Positions 1 through 7,561 of a stretch of 36,818 nucleotides of DNA are shown here, piece by piece. The stretch spans positions 1 through 36,818 of the forward strand of contig JAIYBU010000071.1 in assembly GCA_027488335.1 (NCBI GenBank), written 5' to 3'. The notes under the pieces are model-generated. The model saw nothing but the letters and a program-made list of their open reading frames with translations. It was not told where the DNA came from and ran no database searches. Every line of letters starts with the position of its first letter. Within the stretch, counting starts at the first letter, position 1. This DNA is from Cytophagaceae bacterium (GTDB lineage: Bacteria; Bacteroidota; Bacteroidia; Cytophagales; Spirosomataceae). The translations under genes were made by a program, and so were the position numbers.

Positions 1-197
1 GTCATCCCATAATCAATAGTTTTTACTTGGTTTGGGTTTTGTGCCGCCACATGACGCACATAGTCAACGATGCGATGATGAAAACTAAATTTTGTGCCGA
101 GCTTATACCCCAGAAATTCATCGGGAGTTTTGGTAATTTGGGCCGACAAGTTTAAAAAACTAAGGAATAAGAAAAAACAATAAGAAATCTTTCTCAT
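1..197 (-). CDS. M14-type zinc carboxypeptidase, N-terminal fragment
   Basis: This is the 5' end of a minus-strand gene that runs off the left edge; about 65 codons are visible, starting with the ATG complementary to 195-197. The protein opens with a signal peptide (MRKISYCFFLFLSFLNLSAQ) and continues with TPDEFLGYKLGTKFSFHHRI and then IVDYVRHVAAQNPNQVKTID. This block, with its FLGYKLG and later HH...DYVRHVA pattern, resembles the start of secreted Bacteroidetes peptidase M14 (zinc carboxypeptidase) proteins. The catalytic HxxE...H zinc residues would lie beyond the window, so the enzyme assignment is by resemblance only. It is probably exported to the periplasm or outside. An unrelated exported protein remains possible. 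Confidence 0.55.
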   Translation of the reverse strand, partial: MRKISYCFFLFLSFLNLSAQITKTPDEFLGYKLGTKFSFHHRIVDYVRHVAAQNPNQVKTIDYGM

Positions 198-392
198 TAG
201 ACAATGGATATTTTGAAGTGTATAAGATTCTTCAAAGATAGATAAGAGAAAAGTGATTTACGAAGGTCAGGGCAAGTATTTCATTAAAATTAGAAATATT
301 TTGTATTTACTGTTTATAATATAACTATTTTGTGTTTAAATATAATTATGTAAAGATTTTTAGATAAATTTAACTTTTTTTTTGTCACAAGA

Positions 393-422
393 TTGTGGAT
401 TAAAATATTTGCAGTACTTTTG
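393..422 (+). promoter_or_regulatory. Bacteroidetes-type promoter of first tRNA-Glu
   Basis: TTG at 393-395 and TACTTTTG (TAnnTTTG) at 415-422 are separated by 19 bases, the spacing of the Bacteroidetes primary-sigma promoter. The same two boxes with the same spacer length stand before the second tRNA copy, although the spacers differ. Confidence 0.7.
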
Positions 423-462
423 CACCACAATTCGCTAAAGCAGACGATAAATGGAACCAGCC

Positions 463-534
463 GGCCCTATCGTCTAGCGGTTAGGACAAGTCCCTTTCAC
501 GGATTAAACCGGGGTTCGATTCCCCGTAGGGTCA
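463..534 (+). tRNA. tRNA-Glu (anticodon TTC), copy 1
   Basis: The sequence folds into a full cloverleaf. The 7-bp acceptor stem is GGCCCTA (463-469) with TAGGGTC (527-533), discriminator A534. The anticodon stem AGTCC/GGATT closes the loop CTTTCAC, giving anticodon TTC. The T arm contains GGTTCGATTCC. No CCA is encoded. The glutamate identity follows from the TTC anticodon and the close likeness to other bacterial tRNA-Glu. It has its own promoter upstream and a hairpin terminator downstream, so it appears to be a single-tRNA transcription unit. Confidence 0.95.
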
Positions 535-562
535 CGAAAAATCGCTGCGATTGACGAATTTA

Positions 563-597
563 ATGCCTAATAACCGAAAAGTTATTAGGCATTTTTA
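563..597 (+). terminator. Rho-independent terminator after tRNA-Glu copy 1
   Basis: The stem ATGCCTAATAAC / GTTATTAGGCAT has a short loop and is followed by a T-rich run. It sits about 29 bases after the tRNA. The stem begins with the same GCCT core as the terminator of the second copy, but the rest has drifted on both arms. Confidence 0.8.
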
Positions 598-661
598 TTT
601 TGTATTTGTTTTAGTTTTTGAATTTATAAAAATCTATTTTTACTAATTTTTAAGTTGGCTA

Positions 662-691
662 TTGCAGATTAAAATTTTTATTGTACTTTTG
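662..691 (+). promoter_or_regulatory. Bacteroidetes-type promoter of second tRNA-Glu
   Basis: TTG at 662-664 and TACTTTTG at 684-691 are 19 bases apart, repeating the arrangement in front of the first tRNA-Glu copy. Confidence 0.7.
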
Positions 692-731
692 CACCACGAT
701 TTACAAACGCAGACGATAAATGGAACCAGCC

Positions 732-803
732 GGCCCTATCGTCTAGCGGTTAGGACAAGTCCCTTTCACGGATTAAACCGGGGTTCGATTCCCCGTAGGG
801 TCA
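732..803 (+). tRNA. tRNA-Glu (anticodon TTC), copy 2
   Basis: All 72 bases are identical to the copy at 463-534, including the acceptor stem, the TTC anticodon loop and discriminator A803. The 22 or so bases directly upstream (from GCAGACG to CCGG) are also identical, while the leader before that differs. Its own promoter and terminator show that it is transcribed independently. A short reading frame can be drawn through it, but it has no coding character. Confidence 0.95.
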
Positions 804-831
804 CGAAATCGCTGCGATTAAAAAATCGTAA

Positions 832-870
832 ATGCCTGATAATCATTAGATTATCGGGCATTTTATTTTA
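832..870 (+). terminator. Rho-independent terminator after tRNA-Glu copy 2
   Basis: A 13-bp stem (ATGCCTGATAATC with GATTATCGGGCAT, one G-U pair) with loop ATTA is followed by TTTTATTTTA. It plays the same role as the terminator after copy 1, with partly changed stem bases. Confidence 0.8.
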
Positions 871-1106
871 TTTATTGCTTCTCAAAAAGTAAATATAATT
901 TCCTTAAAAGTTTAAAGACGGAAGTTTCTTTTACGTAGATGAAATGCAAAGGGAATTTTTATAGCTTTAGTGAAAGCTTGTACGAATCAAGGAACGAGGA
1001 TTGATTATAGAAATAGTATGAATGATTTCTTTTGTCCAAATCACGATTCAATAGGAATCTGGGAAGCCTATAACGATTGTATTTACCCGTGAAGATAATG
1101 AATTTT
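871..1106. other. Non-coding gap, possible gene relic
   Basis: No intact gene is visible between the tRNA terminator and the end of gldD. On the plus strand a frame without a convincing start reads ...KACTNQGTRIDYRNSMNDFF and so on to a TGA near 1092. A second frame opens at an ATG at about 940 and stops at about 1003. This could be a frameshifted relic, but the stretch is short enough to be open by chance. Confidence 0.3.
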
Positions 1107-1703
1107 TTATTGCCATTTGAGCGTTTCAAGAATATGTCTTGAATCGACTTTCATGTAATCAATGATAGGCTTTAGAGAGTCGTTTTCGGTGGCGGTCATT
1201 AAATATACTGCTCCTCTGAGGTAGTGTTTGGTACTATCAGTTACAAAGAACTGGTAAGGACTTGGTACTTCGCCCTCTAATTCAAAGATAACAGCTCTTT
1301 TACCACTTTTCGTTGTTAAAATTTTATCAGTTATCGAATAAGCTTTTTTATCGTGGTTAAATGCCAGTTTTGCAGCATCACCCATCATATTTTGTAGCTT
1401 GCCAAGGTCGTTGTTTACAGGTTTATATGTAAACTGAATGCGTGTATTGAGTTTCGGATAATAGACAATTATCCAATGAGGCTCGGCTTTTTGGAAGGTA
1501 TCAAGCTGAATAATCGCTTCTTTTGAGTACTCGAACGAATAAGGGTGGTTATTAGCTAACGGTTGATATTGGTGTTGGGGCAAATCAATCCGATTGAAGC
1601 CACGAGGCTTGGGCGAATACTCTTGGTCAGAGTTTTGGCAACTTCCCAGCCAAACACCCAAAATTATTACTGTTACTACTCTTACAAAATGTATTTTGTG
1701 CAT
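1107..1703 (-). CDS. gldD: Gliding motility lipoprotein GldD
   Basis: GldD is a lipoprotein needed for gliding and linked to the type IX secretion/gliding machinery of Bacteroidota. The 198-residue product has a short lipoprotein signal ending in WLGSC (Cys22). It then has the family's characteristic block YSPKPRGFNRIDLPQHQYQ at about residues 29-47, followed by the beta-rich body with HWIIVYYPKLNTRIQFTY. Length agrees with other GldD proteins. It starts 12 bases after the stop of the phosphoribosyltransferase gene, so the two are probably co-transcribed. Recognition rests on the PKPRGFNRIDLP motif plus the lipobox; I consider it secure. Its presence points to a gliding or T9SS-bearing organism, consistent with the sorting-domain protein later in the window. 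Confidence 0.9.
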   Translation of the reverse strand: MHKIHFVRVVTVIILGVWLGSCQNSDQEYSPKPRGFNRIDLPQHQYQPLANNHPYSFEYSKEAIIQLDTFQKAEPHWIIVYYPKLNTRIQFTYKPVNNDLGKLQNMMGDAAKLAFNHDKKAYSITDKILTTKSGKRAVIFELEGEVPSPYQFFVTDSTKHYLRGAVYLMTATENDSLKPIIDYMKVDSRHILETLKWQ

Positions 1704-1715
1704 AGAATACTTTTC

Positions 1716-2216
1716 TTAGTAAATATAAACTCCAGTTTTTTCTTCATCGCTCAAGACCACCTGAATATGCTCATTGAGGGTTGTCGATAAAGAATATCCC
1801 ACGTAATCGGCTGCCATCGGAAAATTCGGGTGATTGCGGTCAACGATTACGGCAACTTGTAATTTCTTGATAGGAATACTCAAAAACGGACGCAAACTAA
1901 ATGCCAAGGTCTTACCCGTATTGAGTACATCATCACATAAAACGATGTTTTTATTGCGAAAAGTATCTACTTTACTTTCAATATTTATTTCTGGTTGTTC
2001 GGTTGCTTGTTTATCAAAAGATACTCGAGCAATATGCACATCTATTTTCGAGATTTGTTTTAATTCCATCACCAATATCTCAGCAAAATTGTAGCCCTCA
2101 CCATTGATTCCAGCTATAATAATTGATGATTCCTCGAAGTTCTGCTCATAAACTTGATAAGCAATTCTACGGATTTTTTGAAGTGTCTGAGTCTTATTTA
2201 ATAATTGATTCGACAT
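1716..2216 (-). CDS. PyrR-like phosphoribosyltransferase family protein
   Basis: The product is a type I phosphoribosyltransferase fold protein of about 166 residues. The PRPP-binding loop is VLCDDVLNTGKTL, with its two acidic residues followed by TGKT. The later VDRNHPNFPMAADYVGYS block resembles PyrR (uracil phosphoribosyltransferase/pyrimidine regulator) proteins. Substrate and any RNA-binding role cannot be decided here. I start at the ATG at 2216 (MSNQLLNKTQTLQKIRR), where similarity to the family begins. An in-frame ATG at 2255 would add 13 basic residues, and that alternative is less likely. The gene is directly upstream of gldD with a 12-base gap. Confidence 0.75.
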   Translation of the reverse strand: MSNQLLNKTQTLQKIRRIAYQVYEQNFEESSIIIAGINGEGYNFAEILVMELKQISKIDVHIARVSFDKQATEQPEINIESKVDTFRNKNIVLCDDVLNTGKTLAFSLRPFLSIPIKKLQVAVIVDRNHPNFPMAADYVGYSLSTTLNEHIQVVLSDEEKTGVYIY

Positions 2217-2351
2217 AGGATAAACATTTTTCACTGGCTTTTCGAGCCTACGCATGAATACAAAATAGTTGGTTTGAAATTTGATACTACACTTTTAGTG
2301 CCATTGCAGTAGAGACTTATAAATAAAAAACGTGTCCGTCTAATTATTTTT

Positions 2352-2368
2352 TTGGCATAGTTTGTGCA
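2352..2368 (+). promoter_or_regulatory. Putative sigma-54 (-24/-12) promoter
   Basis: The sequence TTGGCATAGTTTGTGCA fits the RpoN consensus: GG at -24, GC at -12, exactly 10 bases between them, with TTGGCA and TGCA retained. The expected start site would be near 2379, about 43 bases before the ATG of the DUF4783 gene. This is pattern matching to an established consensus; use of the site is inferred. Confidence 0.5.
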
Positions 2369-2421
2369 AATAGCATTAACAAATAATAATAACGAACAAA
2401 GATACTCAAAACTTAATCATT

Positions 2422-2859
2422 ATGAAGTTCATGAAATACTTAATGTCAGCAATCGTTTTCATTTTTCTTACGAGTGCCACCCGTCCAAACGATGATGACA
2501 ACAAGAGAAGTCGAGAAGATAATGAACTGGCTGACAGAATCAGGATGTCGTTTAGAGGAGGAAACCCTCGAATGTTGGCAAGTTGCCTAAATCAGCAAGT
2601 TGAACTGGTAATAGATTCAGAAAAAATTGATTTCCAAAAAATCTCTGCTCAGCAAGCAGAGCAGATTTTTAAATCGTTCTTCCAAAAGAATCCTCCATTA
2701 GCATTTCAATATGTATATCAAGGAGCATCAAACGCCGACCTTCGTTATAGTGTAGGCACGTATCGTAGCCGCAATAAGGATTTTTTGGTATATATCTTGG
2801 TTCGTCGAGCTGATGCCAACAAATATGTCATTGATACGATTCAATTTAGAGAGGGGTGA
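2422..2859 (+). CDS. DUF4783 domain-containing exported protein
   Basis: This is a small (145 aa) Bacteroidetes-specific protein of unknown function. Residues 1-20 form a signal peptide (MKFMKYLMSAIVFIFLTSAT). The mature part has a charged linker followed by a DUF4783-like fold related to NTF2-like domains: RGGNPRMLASCLNQQVELVI, then AEQIFKSFFQKNPPLAFQYV, then YSVGTYRSRNKDFLVYILVR. It is likely periplasmic or surface-associated. The gene follows a sigma-54-like promoter and ends at a strong hairpin terminator, so it appears monocistronic. Family assignment is fairly confident from the motif order and length; the function is unknown. Confidence 0.75.
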   Translation: MKFMKYLMSAIVFIFLTSATRPNDDDNKRSREDNELADRIRMSFRGGNPRMLASCLNQQVELVIDSEKIDFQKISAQQAEQIFKSFFQKNPPLAFQYVYQGASNADLRYSVGTYRSRNKDFLVYILVRRADANKYVIDTIQFREG

Positions 2860-2905
2860 TATTGTCCTACTTTCAAACTTTTGTAGATACTTATCACAAA
2901 ATAAT

Positions 2906-2945
2906 AGAAAAGGCTCTGAAATTGTCAGAGCCTTTTCTATTTTTG
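2906..2945 (+). terminator. Rho-independent terminator after DUF4783 gene
   Basis: AGAAAAGGCTCTGA pairs with TCAGAGCCTTTTCT (14 bp) around a 5-base loop and is followed by a T-rich run. It is nearly symmetrical, but only the plus-strand gene lies immediately upstream. Confidence 0.8.
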
Positions 2946-3039
2946 TACTTTCAAATGATAAATACAAAATCGAGAGCAAACGTGTAGGAACGATAGACCA
3001 ATATAGTAGCGACGATTAGCAACTTAATGACAACAAAAA

Positions 3040-3528
3040 ATGATAGTAAAAACTAAAAAAATTGCGTTAGACCCTAAAGAATATGTAAGTATCTCATTTA
3101 AGCGTCACATGAAGGCCGAATGGAAATGGTTGTTGATTCCAGCAGCGTTTTTTTTGTTGGGTTTAGTGTTGCATTTTTCTGGAACATACAAAAACTGGTG
3201 GATTCCAGTGGTATCTGTAGTTGGGGGGGGGCTTTATGTGCTATTTTGGTATGCACAGTTTTATGCTGCTTCGCAAATGGAGCAAAACAAACAAATGTTT
3301 GATAAATTTATGTACGAAATTGATAGCCGCCAGATTTTAGTAAAAATTAATCAGAAAGAAGGTGGTATTATGAAATGGGAAAGTATTCAATCGGCAGAGC
3401 GTATGGCTGATGCTTTTTTGTTAATAATTGGTAAAGGCCAATTTTTACGTTTTCCAATTTCTGCATTTAATAGCGAACACGATTTGAAACTATTTGAATC
3501 AATCTTGAAGCGTAAAGAACTTTTATAA
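3040..3528 (+). CDS. YcxB-like two-helix membrane protein
   Basis: The 162-residue protein has an N-terminal cytoplasmic segment, two transmembrane helices (about residues 31-50 and 54-70) and a cytoplasmic C-terminal domain. That domain contains the pattern IMKWESIQSAERMADAFLLI followed by FPISAF. This organisation matches YcxB/YcxB-C-terminal-domain proteins, whose role is not established. A run of nine G (3223-3231) lies inside the second membrane segment and encodes Gly-Gly-Gly; one base more or less would destroy the frame. The gene is followed by a strong palindromic terminator and appears to be a single-gene unit. Confidence 0.6.
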   Translation: MIVKTKKIALDPKEYVSISFKRHMKAEWKWLLIPAAFFLLGLVLHFSGTYKNWWIPVVSVVGGGLYVLFWYAQFYAASQMEQNKQMFDKFMYEIDSRQILVKINQKEGGIMKWESIQSAERMADAFLLIIGKGQFLRFPISAFNSEHDLKLFESILKRKELL

Positions 3529-3531
3529 TCC

Positions 3532-3570
3532 ACAAATAAAGCTCTTTTAAAGAGCTTTATTTGTTTTAAT
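3532..3570 (+). terminator. Palindromic terminator after YcxB-like gene
   Basis: ACAAATAAAGCTCTT pairs with AAGAGCTTTATTTGT (15 bp) around a 3-base loop, followed by TTTAAT. It begins within a few bases of the stop codon. Confidence 0.7.
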
Positions 3571-3901
3571 AGATTTATAATCAGTATTTTAGAGTGAAAA
3601 AATACTTCATAGCTAATTGTAAGCCAGTGAAATATTAGTAATCCCATTTTTATAAGTAACAATCTTTGATTAAACGGTATAATTTTTGCTTAGTTTTTAA
3701 CTATTACACGATGACTATAAAAACAGACCTTTCTTACAAGAAGGGTTAGATGCTATTAAGCACCCAAGCAAAGGTAACCGAGTATTTGATGAATCGCTTC
3801 GCAAGAATGTTTTCAAATAGGTTACTGAGCGGAGTCAGAGTAATTGATTTGAAAATTATTAAAGAAAATCAACTATTGCTTTTCTTTGCTCACTCCTTAC
3901 C
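3571..3901. other. Gene-free stretch with coding relic and hairpin
   Basis: About 330 bases lack an intact gene. At 3701-3820 one frame without a start codon reads like protein (RPFLQEGLDAIKHPSKGNRV...FDESLRKNVFK, stop), suggesting the tail of a lost gene. At 3821-3844 an imperfect inverted repeat (GTTACT ... AGTAA) encloses GAGCGGAGTC, similar in style to REP-type intergenic palindromes. AAAGAAAA / TTTTCTTT arms follow at about 3860-3890. Confidence 0.35.
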
Positions 3902-4594
3902 ATGAAGAAACTCTACCTGTTGTTATATTTTGGCTTTCCACTTGTGTTTTTAGTTTCAGATTCTTTTCGAGAATTGGATATGTTAAAACAAGTAGGTGTT
4001 CTTGAGGCTATTTCAAATTTAATCTTGATTTCATACTATATCTATTTCAAGAAATCAAAATTGCTCTTGATTGATTTCTATGTAATTGAAGCCCTACTTT
4101 TTACCATTACGGGCGGTGTTCTTCTGCTTTTTTTTGTTGATAAACAACTATTAATGTTTATTAATACAGTGGGTTTTTATCTCACTCAATTTATGTTTAT
4201 TGCTATTTTTAGAAGTGAAGGGAGTGTTTTACCCGCTTTGTCGTTGGTCATTAAAGAATGGAAAATCATCATCCTAACGATTTTATTCTTCGTCGGATTA
4301 GCATCACTCTTAATCTCGCTTACTCCCAATAGCCTTCTTCTGATAAGTTTTGTTTATTCAACCCAAATGATGATACTTTGTTGGATGGCTTATTTTCGAC
4401 CAATTCCTAAAAAAGCATTCTATATGGGTTTTGCGGGTGTTTTTTTATTAGTTATTTCAAACCTGTGGTTTGCCTTGAATCTGTTTTATCGGAACTTTAG
4501 CTACCCAGTCGGAATTTATTATTTACTTTACGCTACTTCTCACTTTTTGCTTATTGAAAGTATTTTATATAATCGAAATCAGGATAAAAATTAG
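3902..4594 (+). CDS. YhhN-like (lysoplasmalogenase family) membrane protein
   Basis: The 230-residue, very hydrophobic protein has about seven to eight membrane helices and almost no soluble part. Its C-terminal half carries a pattern typical of the YhhN family: GVFLLVISNLWFALNLFYRN, then YYLLYATSHFLLIESILY. This parallels the SD-LLA-NKF and YY-AQ-LI segments of YhhN proteins. Characterised members hydrolyse the vinyl ether bond of lysoplasmalogens, but this copy is diverged (Asn where Asp is usual in the ISD motif), so activity is uncertain. The gene stands alone, and its stop lies next to the relic on the opposite strand. Confidence 0.5.
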   Translation: MKKLYLLLYFGFPLVFLVSDSFRELDMLKQVGVLEAISNLILISYYIYFKKSKLLLIDFYVIEALLFTITGGVLLLFFVDKQLLMFINTVGFYLTQFMFIAIFRSEGSVLPALSLVIKEWKIIILTILFFVGLASLLISLTPNSLLLISFVYSTQMMILCWMAYFRPIPKKAFYMGFAGVFLLVISNLWFALNLFYRNFSYPVGIYYLLYATSHFLLIESILYNRNQDKN

Positions 4595-4598
4595 TCAA

Positions 4599-4749
4599 TT
4601 AGCCGATGGTTACTAAGTCGATGGCGTCTTGGGTATTCATGCGTGCGTAAATACAGTATTTTATCTTGAAAACTTAGTTTTATTCCAAATTTTTTAAGCA
4701 CTTGCTCATTGTATTTGGTTAGGAATTTGAAAGAATTGTTGCATGAATT
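4599..4749 (-). pseudogene. C-terminal gene relic, frameshifted
   Basis: On the minus strand the sequence reads like protein in two successive frames. From about 4749 down to about 4645 one frame gives SFKFLTKYNEQVLKKFGIKL and then SFQDKILYLR. The neighbouring frame then continues YARMNTQDAIDLVTIG and stops at 4599-4601. A single-base shift near 4645 would join them, and no start codon is present. I cannot name the family. It looks like the last 50 residues of a lost gene. Coding character is judged by eye only. Confidence 0.35.
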
Positions 4750-4836
4750 TTATAGTTCTTGTACTCAAATAACTACAATCACAAAGCCATACTGATTTGT
4801 TTGTCATAAAAACTTATTAAAAGTGTGCGTTTATCA

Positions 4837-7473
4837 CTAATCAATGACCATCTTGATTGCTTTACTCAGATTTCCTGATATTAGACGGATAAAGTAAAGT
4901 CCTGATTGTAAGTTAGTTATCTCAAAACGTTTGCCAAATTTTAAGGCTTTAGGCTGAAGATTTTCTTCGTGGCATATCCGCCCTAAAATATCAATGATTT
5001 GAATTTTATCAATATTATTATAGTCGGTTTTGAGCGAAAATACACCATTATTGGGATTTGGGTAAACCGACGCACGCATTACGTAGAAGGCTTCGCTCTG
5101 TGGCGATTTCTCGGTCAATAAATCTGTCATCCATATTCCTCGACCAAAGGTAGCAGCATAGAGCTTTTTGGTATTTGTGTTTATCTCAAGTTCATGCACA
5201 ATGACGTTTGGTAAATTGCTCATCAACGGTTTCCATTCTTTTGTACCTTCTACCAAATAATATACGCCAATATCCATGCCCACGTAGAGGATATCGGTTT
5301 CGTTATCCGACTGATAAACTATCGTATTGGCTGGTAGATTAGGTAAGTTATAACTGATATTCTCCCAATTCTTGCCGCCATTGCTCGAATAAAATACCTT
5401 TTTTCCTTCCTCAAAATTGCTCAATGTAGCCCAAACACGGTCAGGGAAATTATCATCAACGGTTAGGTAAGTAACATACGAATCTTTATAAATATCATTG
5501 GTGATGTTCTCCCAAAACTCACCATTATTGATGGTTCGCCAAAGTTCGGCCGATTGTTTGAGTAGAGGAGTAGCTTTTTTTGCAATGTAGATGGTATTTG
5601 CATCAGATTTCGGCACCGCCAAGGCCGTTGATACTTGTGGATAACGAGTTGTTCCGTAAATCTTAAAATTTGAGATAGTATTGAGCTTGGTTCTGTCTTG
5701 GGCAATGTCCAGTTTGTGTATATTTCCCCCAGCTATTATTAGCTGATTACTTTTTTCGTTGATTACGAATGGCGTTGTCCATTCGCCAATATCGTTGTTG
5801 GACGCAGGCGGAAAAACTGCTATTTGTTGTTTATTGGCATCGTTTAGGTTATAAAAAGAGATGAAACCATATTGAGATGAACCATAAATATAATTCTTGC
5901 TGAATGCTCCTTCCATGCCATCTCCATCAAACTCGCTTGTCCAAGAGCCTTCGCTTTGGCTCAAAAACATATTATTGTCTTGAGCTCCAGTCAGAATTTT
6001 AGTTCCATCCGATGAAAGCCCCAAACGATAACATGAGGTAGCGTTTACTCCCTTAGAAACAAATTTCCATGATAAATTTGTAAAGGTATTGGCAATGATT
6101 TCTTTAGTGGCATATACGCCACCATCATTACATAAATAAATCGTTTTATTGAGCGGATTATACCCAAAAGCGTGCTGGTCGGGATGAATAGTTGTGTAGC
6201 CCGTTGCTTGTCGCCATGTATTGCCTCCATCCGTAGTTTCGTTCAGAATAAGGCCGCCTACATAGACCGTTTGGGGTTTATTCGGGTGAACCATGATACA
6301 TAAATCGTAGAATCCTTGGCCGCCCGTTGCATTATAAGACGTTGAAAGCAAATTTCCTCTAAAAACTGATTTTTGCCAAGTTTCACCGTTATCGCTGCTT
6401 TTATAGAAACCCTCAAAGCCATTATTATTATCGCAGCTTACGGCATAAATTAGGTTTGGATTGCTTGGCGAAATAGCTAATTCTACTCTCTGAACGGTCG
6501 TTTTGCCGATACCCGTTGTTAGTGCTTTCCAAGTATTTCCTGCATCTTCTGACTTCCATATTCCTGCTTCGCCTTGTTTGGTACTTGCCACATACACTGC
6601 CGAGGCAAAAAGTATATTGGAGTTTGTCGGGTGCTGAACAAGGGCAGATGTCATTTTATCTAAGACCTTGTTCGACCACGTATCTCCACCATCAAATGAC
6701 TTAAAAACACCTTTTGTGCCTACCACAATTACTTCTTTAGAATTCTGTGGATTGACCCAAATTGTACGAGTAATTGAGGTTAGCCCTTCAGAAAGTTGGT
6801 TTTTTAGTCCTGTTTGTTGCCAAGTTTTGCCTCCATTTGTACTTTTCCAAACACCGATTCCGTAGTAAGTATTACGTTTTCGGTCGGCAGTATAGAGGTC
6901 ATAACCTATATAAGCAAAGTCAGCGAGTGAAATATAAAGTATTTCGGGATTATTAGGGTCAAGTGTGATTCCACTGACTCTGAGAATGGGTAGGTTATCG
7001 CCCAGCGGTGAGTAGGATTCTCCTCCATTAGTTGTTTTCCATATGCCGCCTTGCCCAAAACCGATATAAAAAGTTAAGCTATCTTTCGGATGAAAGGCAA
7101 TACAATTTACTCGACCAATACCAAATAAAGTTGAATTTCCATAAGGCCCCGCAGGAGTCCATGAGGAAGTTTTTTGACGGGCATTTTCGTTGTTTTTCCT
7201 AAGATTATCTAAATTTTGAGCCGTATTAAGTAATACTTCACTCGTGGGCATACTGCCCGTTGTATCGATTCTCCGTAGAAGTTCGTGTTCGTAGCGAGCC
7301 ATCCATTTCCATCCACGAGTACCTTTTGGTTGCTTAAAGAGCCAATCTCTAAATTTTTGTTCGTGTTGAAATAAGTTTTTTGAATCGCCTAAGCTCGGAA
7401 TATTTTCTGAAAAATTTTGGGCTACTACAATGAAACTTTGTATAAAAAAAAGTAAAGTAAAGGCTCGTTTCAT
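4837..7473 (-). CDS. T9SS-exported Asp-box (BNR/sortilin-like) repeat protein
   Basis: This is a secreted 878-residue protein. Residues 1-18 are a signal peptide. The body is built of repeated beta-propeller-like units marked by Asp-box motifs of the S-x-D/N-x-G-x-T-W type, for example KSTNGGKTWQQ, KSFDGGDTWSN, KSEDAGNTWKA, KSSDNGETWQK, ETTDGGNTWRQ and YSSNGGKNWEN, in two groups. This matches sialidase/xyloglucanase/VPS10-like propellers. The last 76 residues (VYPNPNNGVFSLKTD ... GLYFIRL ... KMVID) are a type A C-terminal sorting domain for the type IX secretion system. No catalytic residues were identified, so binding or hydrolysis is open. It lies 88 bases downstream of the TPR-like gene on the same strand. 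Confidence 0.85.
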   Translation of the reverse strand: MKRAFTLLFFIQSFIVVAQNFSENIPSLGDSKNLFQHEQKFRDWLFKQPKGTRGWKWMARYEHELLRRIDTTGSMPTSEVLLNTAQNLDNLRKNNENARQKTSSWTPAGPYGNSTLFGIGRVNCIAFHPKDSLTFYIGFGQGGIWKTTNGGESYSPLGDNLPILRVSGITLDPNNPEILYISLADFAYIGYDLYTADRKRNTYYGIGVWKSTNGGKTWQQTGLKNQLSEGLTSITRTIWVNPQNSKEVIVVGTKGVFKSFDGGDTWSNKVLDKMTSALVQHPTNSNILFASAVYVASTKQGEAGIWKSEDAGNTWKALTTGIGKTTVQRVELAISPSNPNLIYAVSCDNNNGFEGFYKSSDNGETWQKSVFRGNLLSTSYNATGGQGFYDLCIMVHPNKPQTVYVGGLILNETTDGGNTWRQATGYTTIHPDQHAFGYNPLNKTIYLCNDGGVYATKEIIANTFTNLSWKFVSKGVNATSCYRLGLSSDGTKILTGAQDNNMFLSQSEGSWTSEFDGDGMEGAFSKNYIYGSSQYGFISFYNLNDANKQQIAVFPPASNNDIGEWTTPFVINEKSNQLIIAGGNIHKLDIAQDRTKLNTISNFKIYGTTRYPQVSTALAVPKSDANTIYIAKKATPLLKQSAELWRTINNGEFWENITNDIYKDSYVTYLTVDDNFPDRVWATLSNFEEGKKVFYSSNGGKNWENISYNLPNLPANTIVYQSDNETDILYVGMDIGVYYLVEGTKEWKPLMSNLPNVIVHELEINTNTKKLYAATFGRGIWMTDLLTEKSPQSEAFYVMRASVYPNPNNGVFSLKTDYNNIDKIQIIDILGRICHEENLQPKALKFGKRFEITNLQSGLYFIRLISGNLSKAIKMVID

Positions 7474-7561
7474 GCAAGAAAATTTAAGTAGGTTTTAATC
7501 AAAACGGTTTGTTCTGTCTCGAAAATCGCTACAAATAATAGATAAATTTAATTCAAAAAAG

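Noticed and set aside
662..892. 76-codon open frame across the second tRNA-Glu
   Set aside because: It covers the tRNA and its promoter, and the protein has no coding character.
901..1106. Short plus-strand frame as a real small gene
   Set aside because: No start codon in the better frame, no ribosome site, and the frame is short enough to be random.
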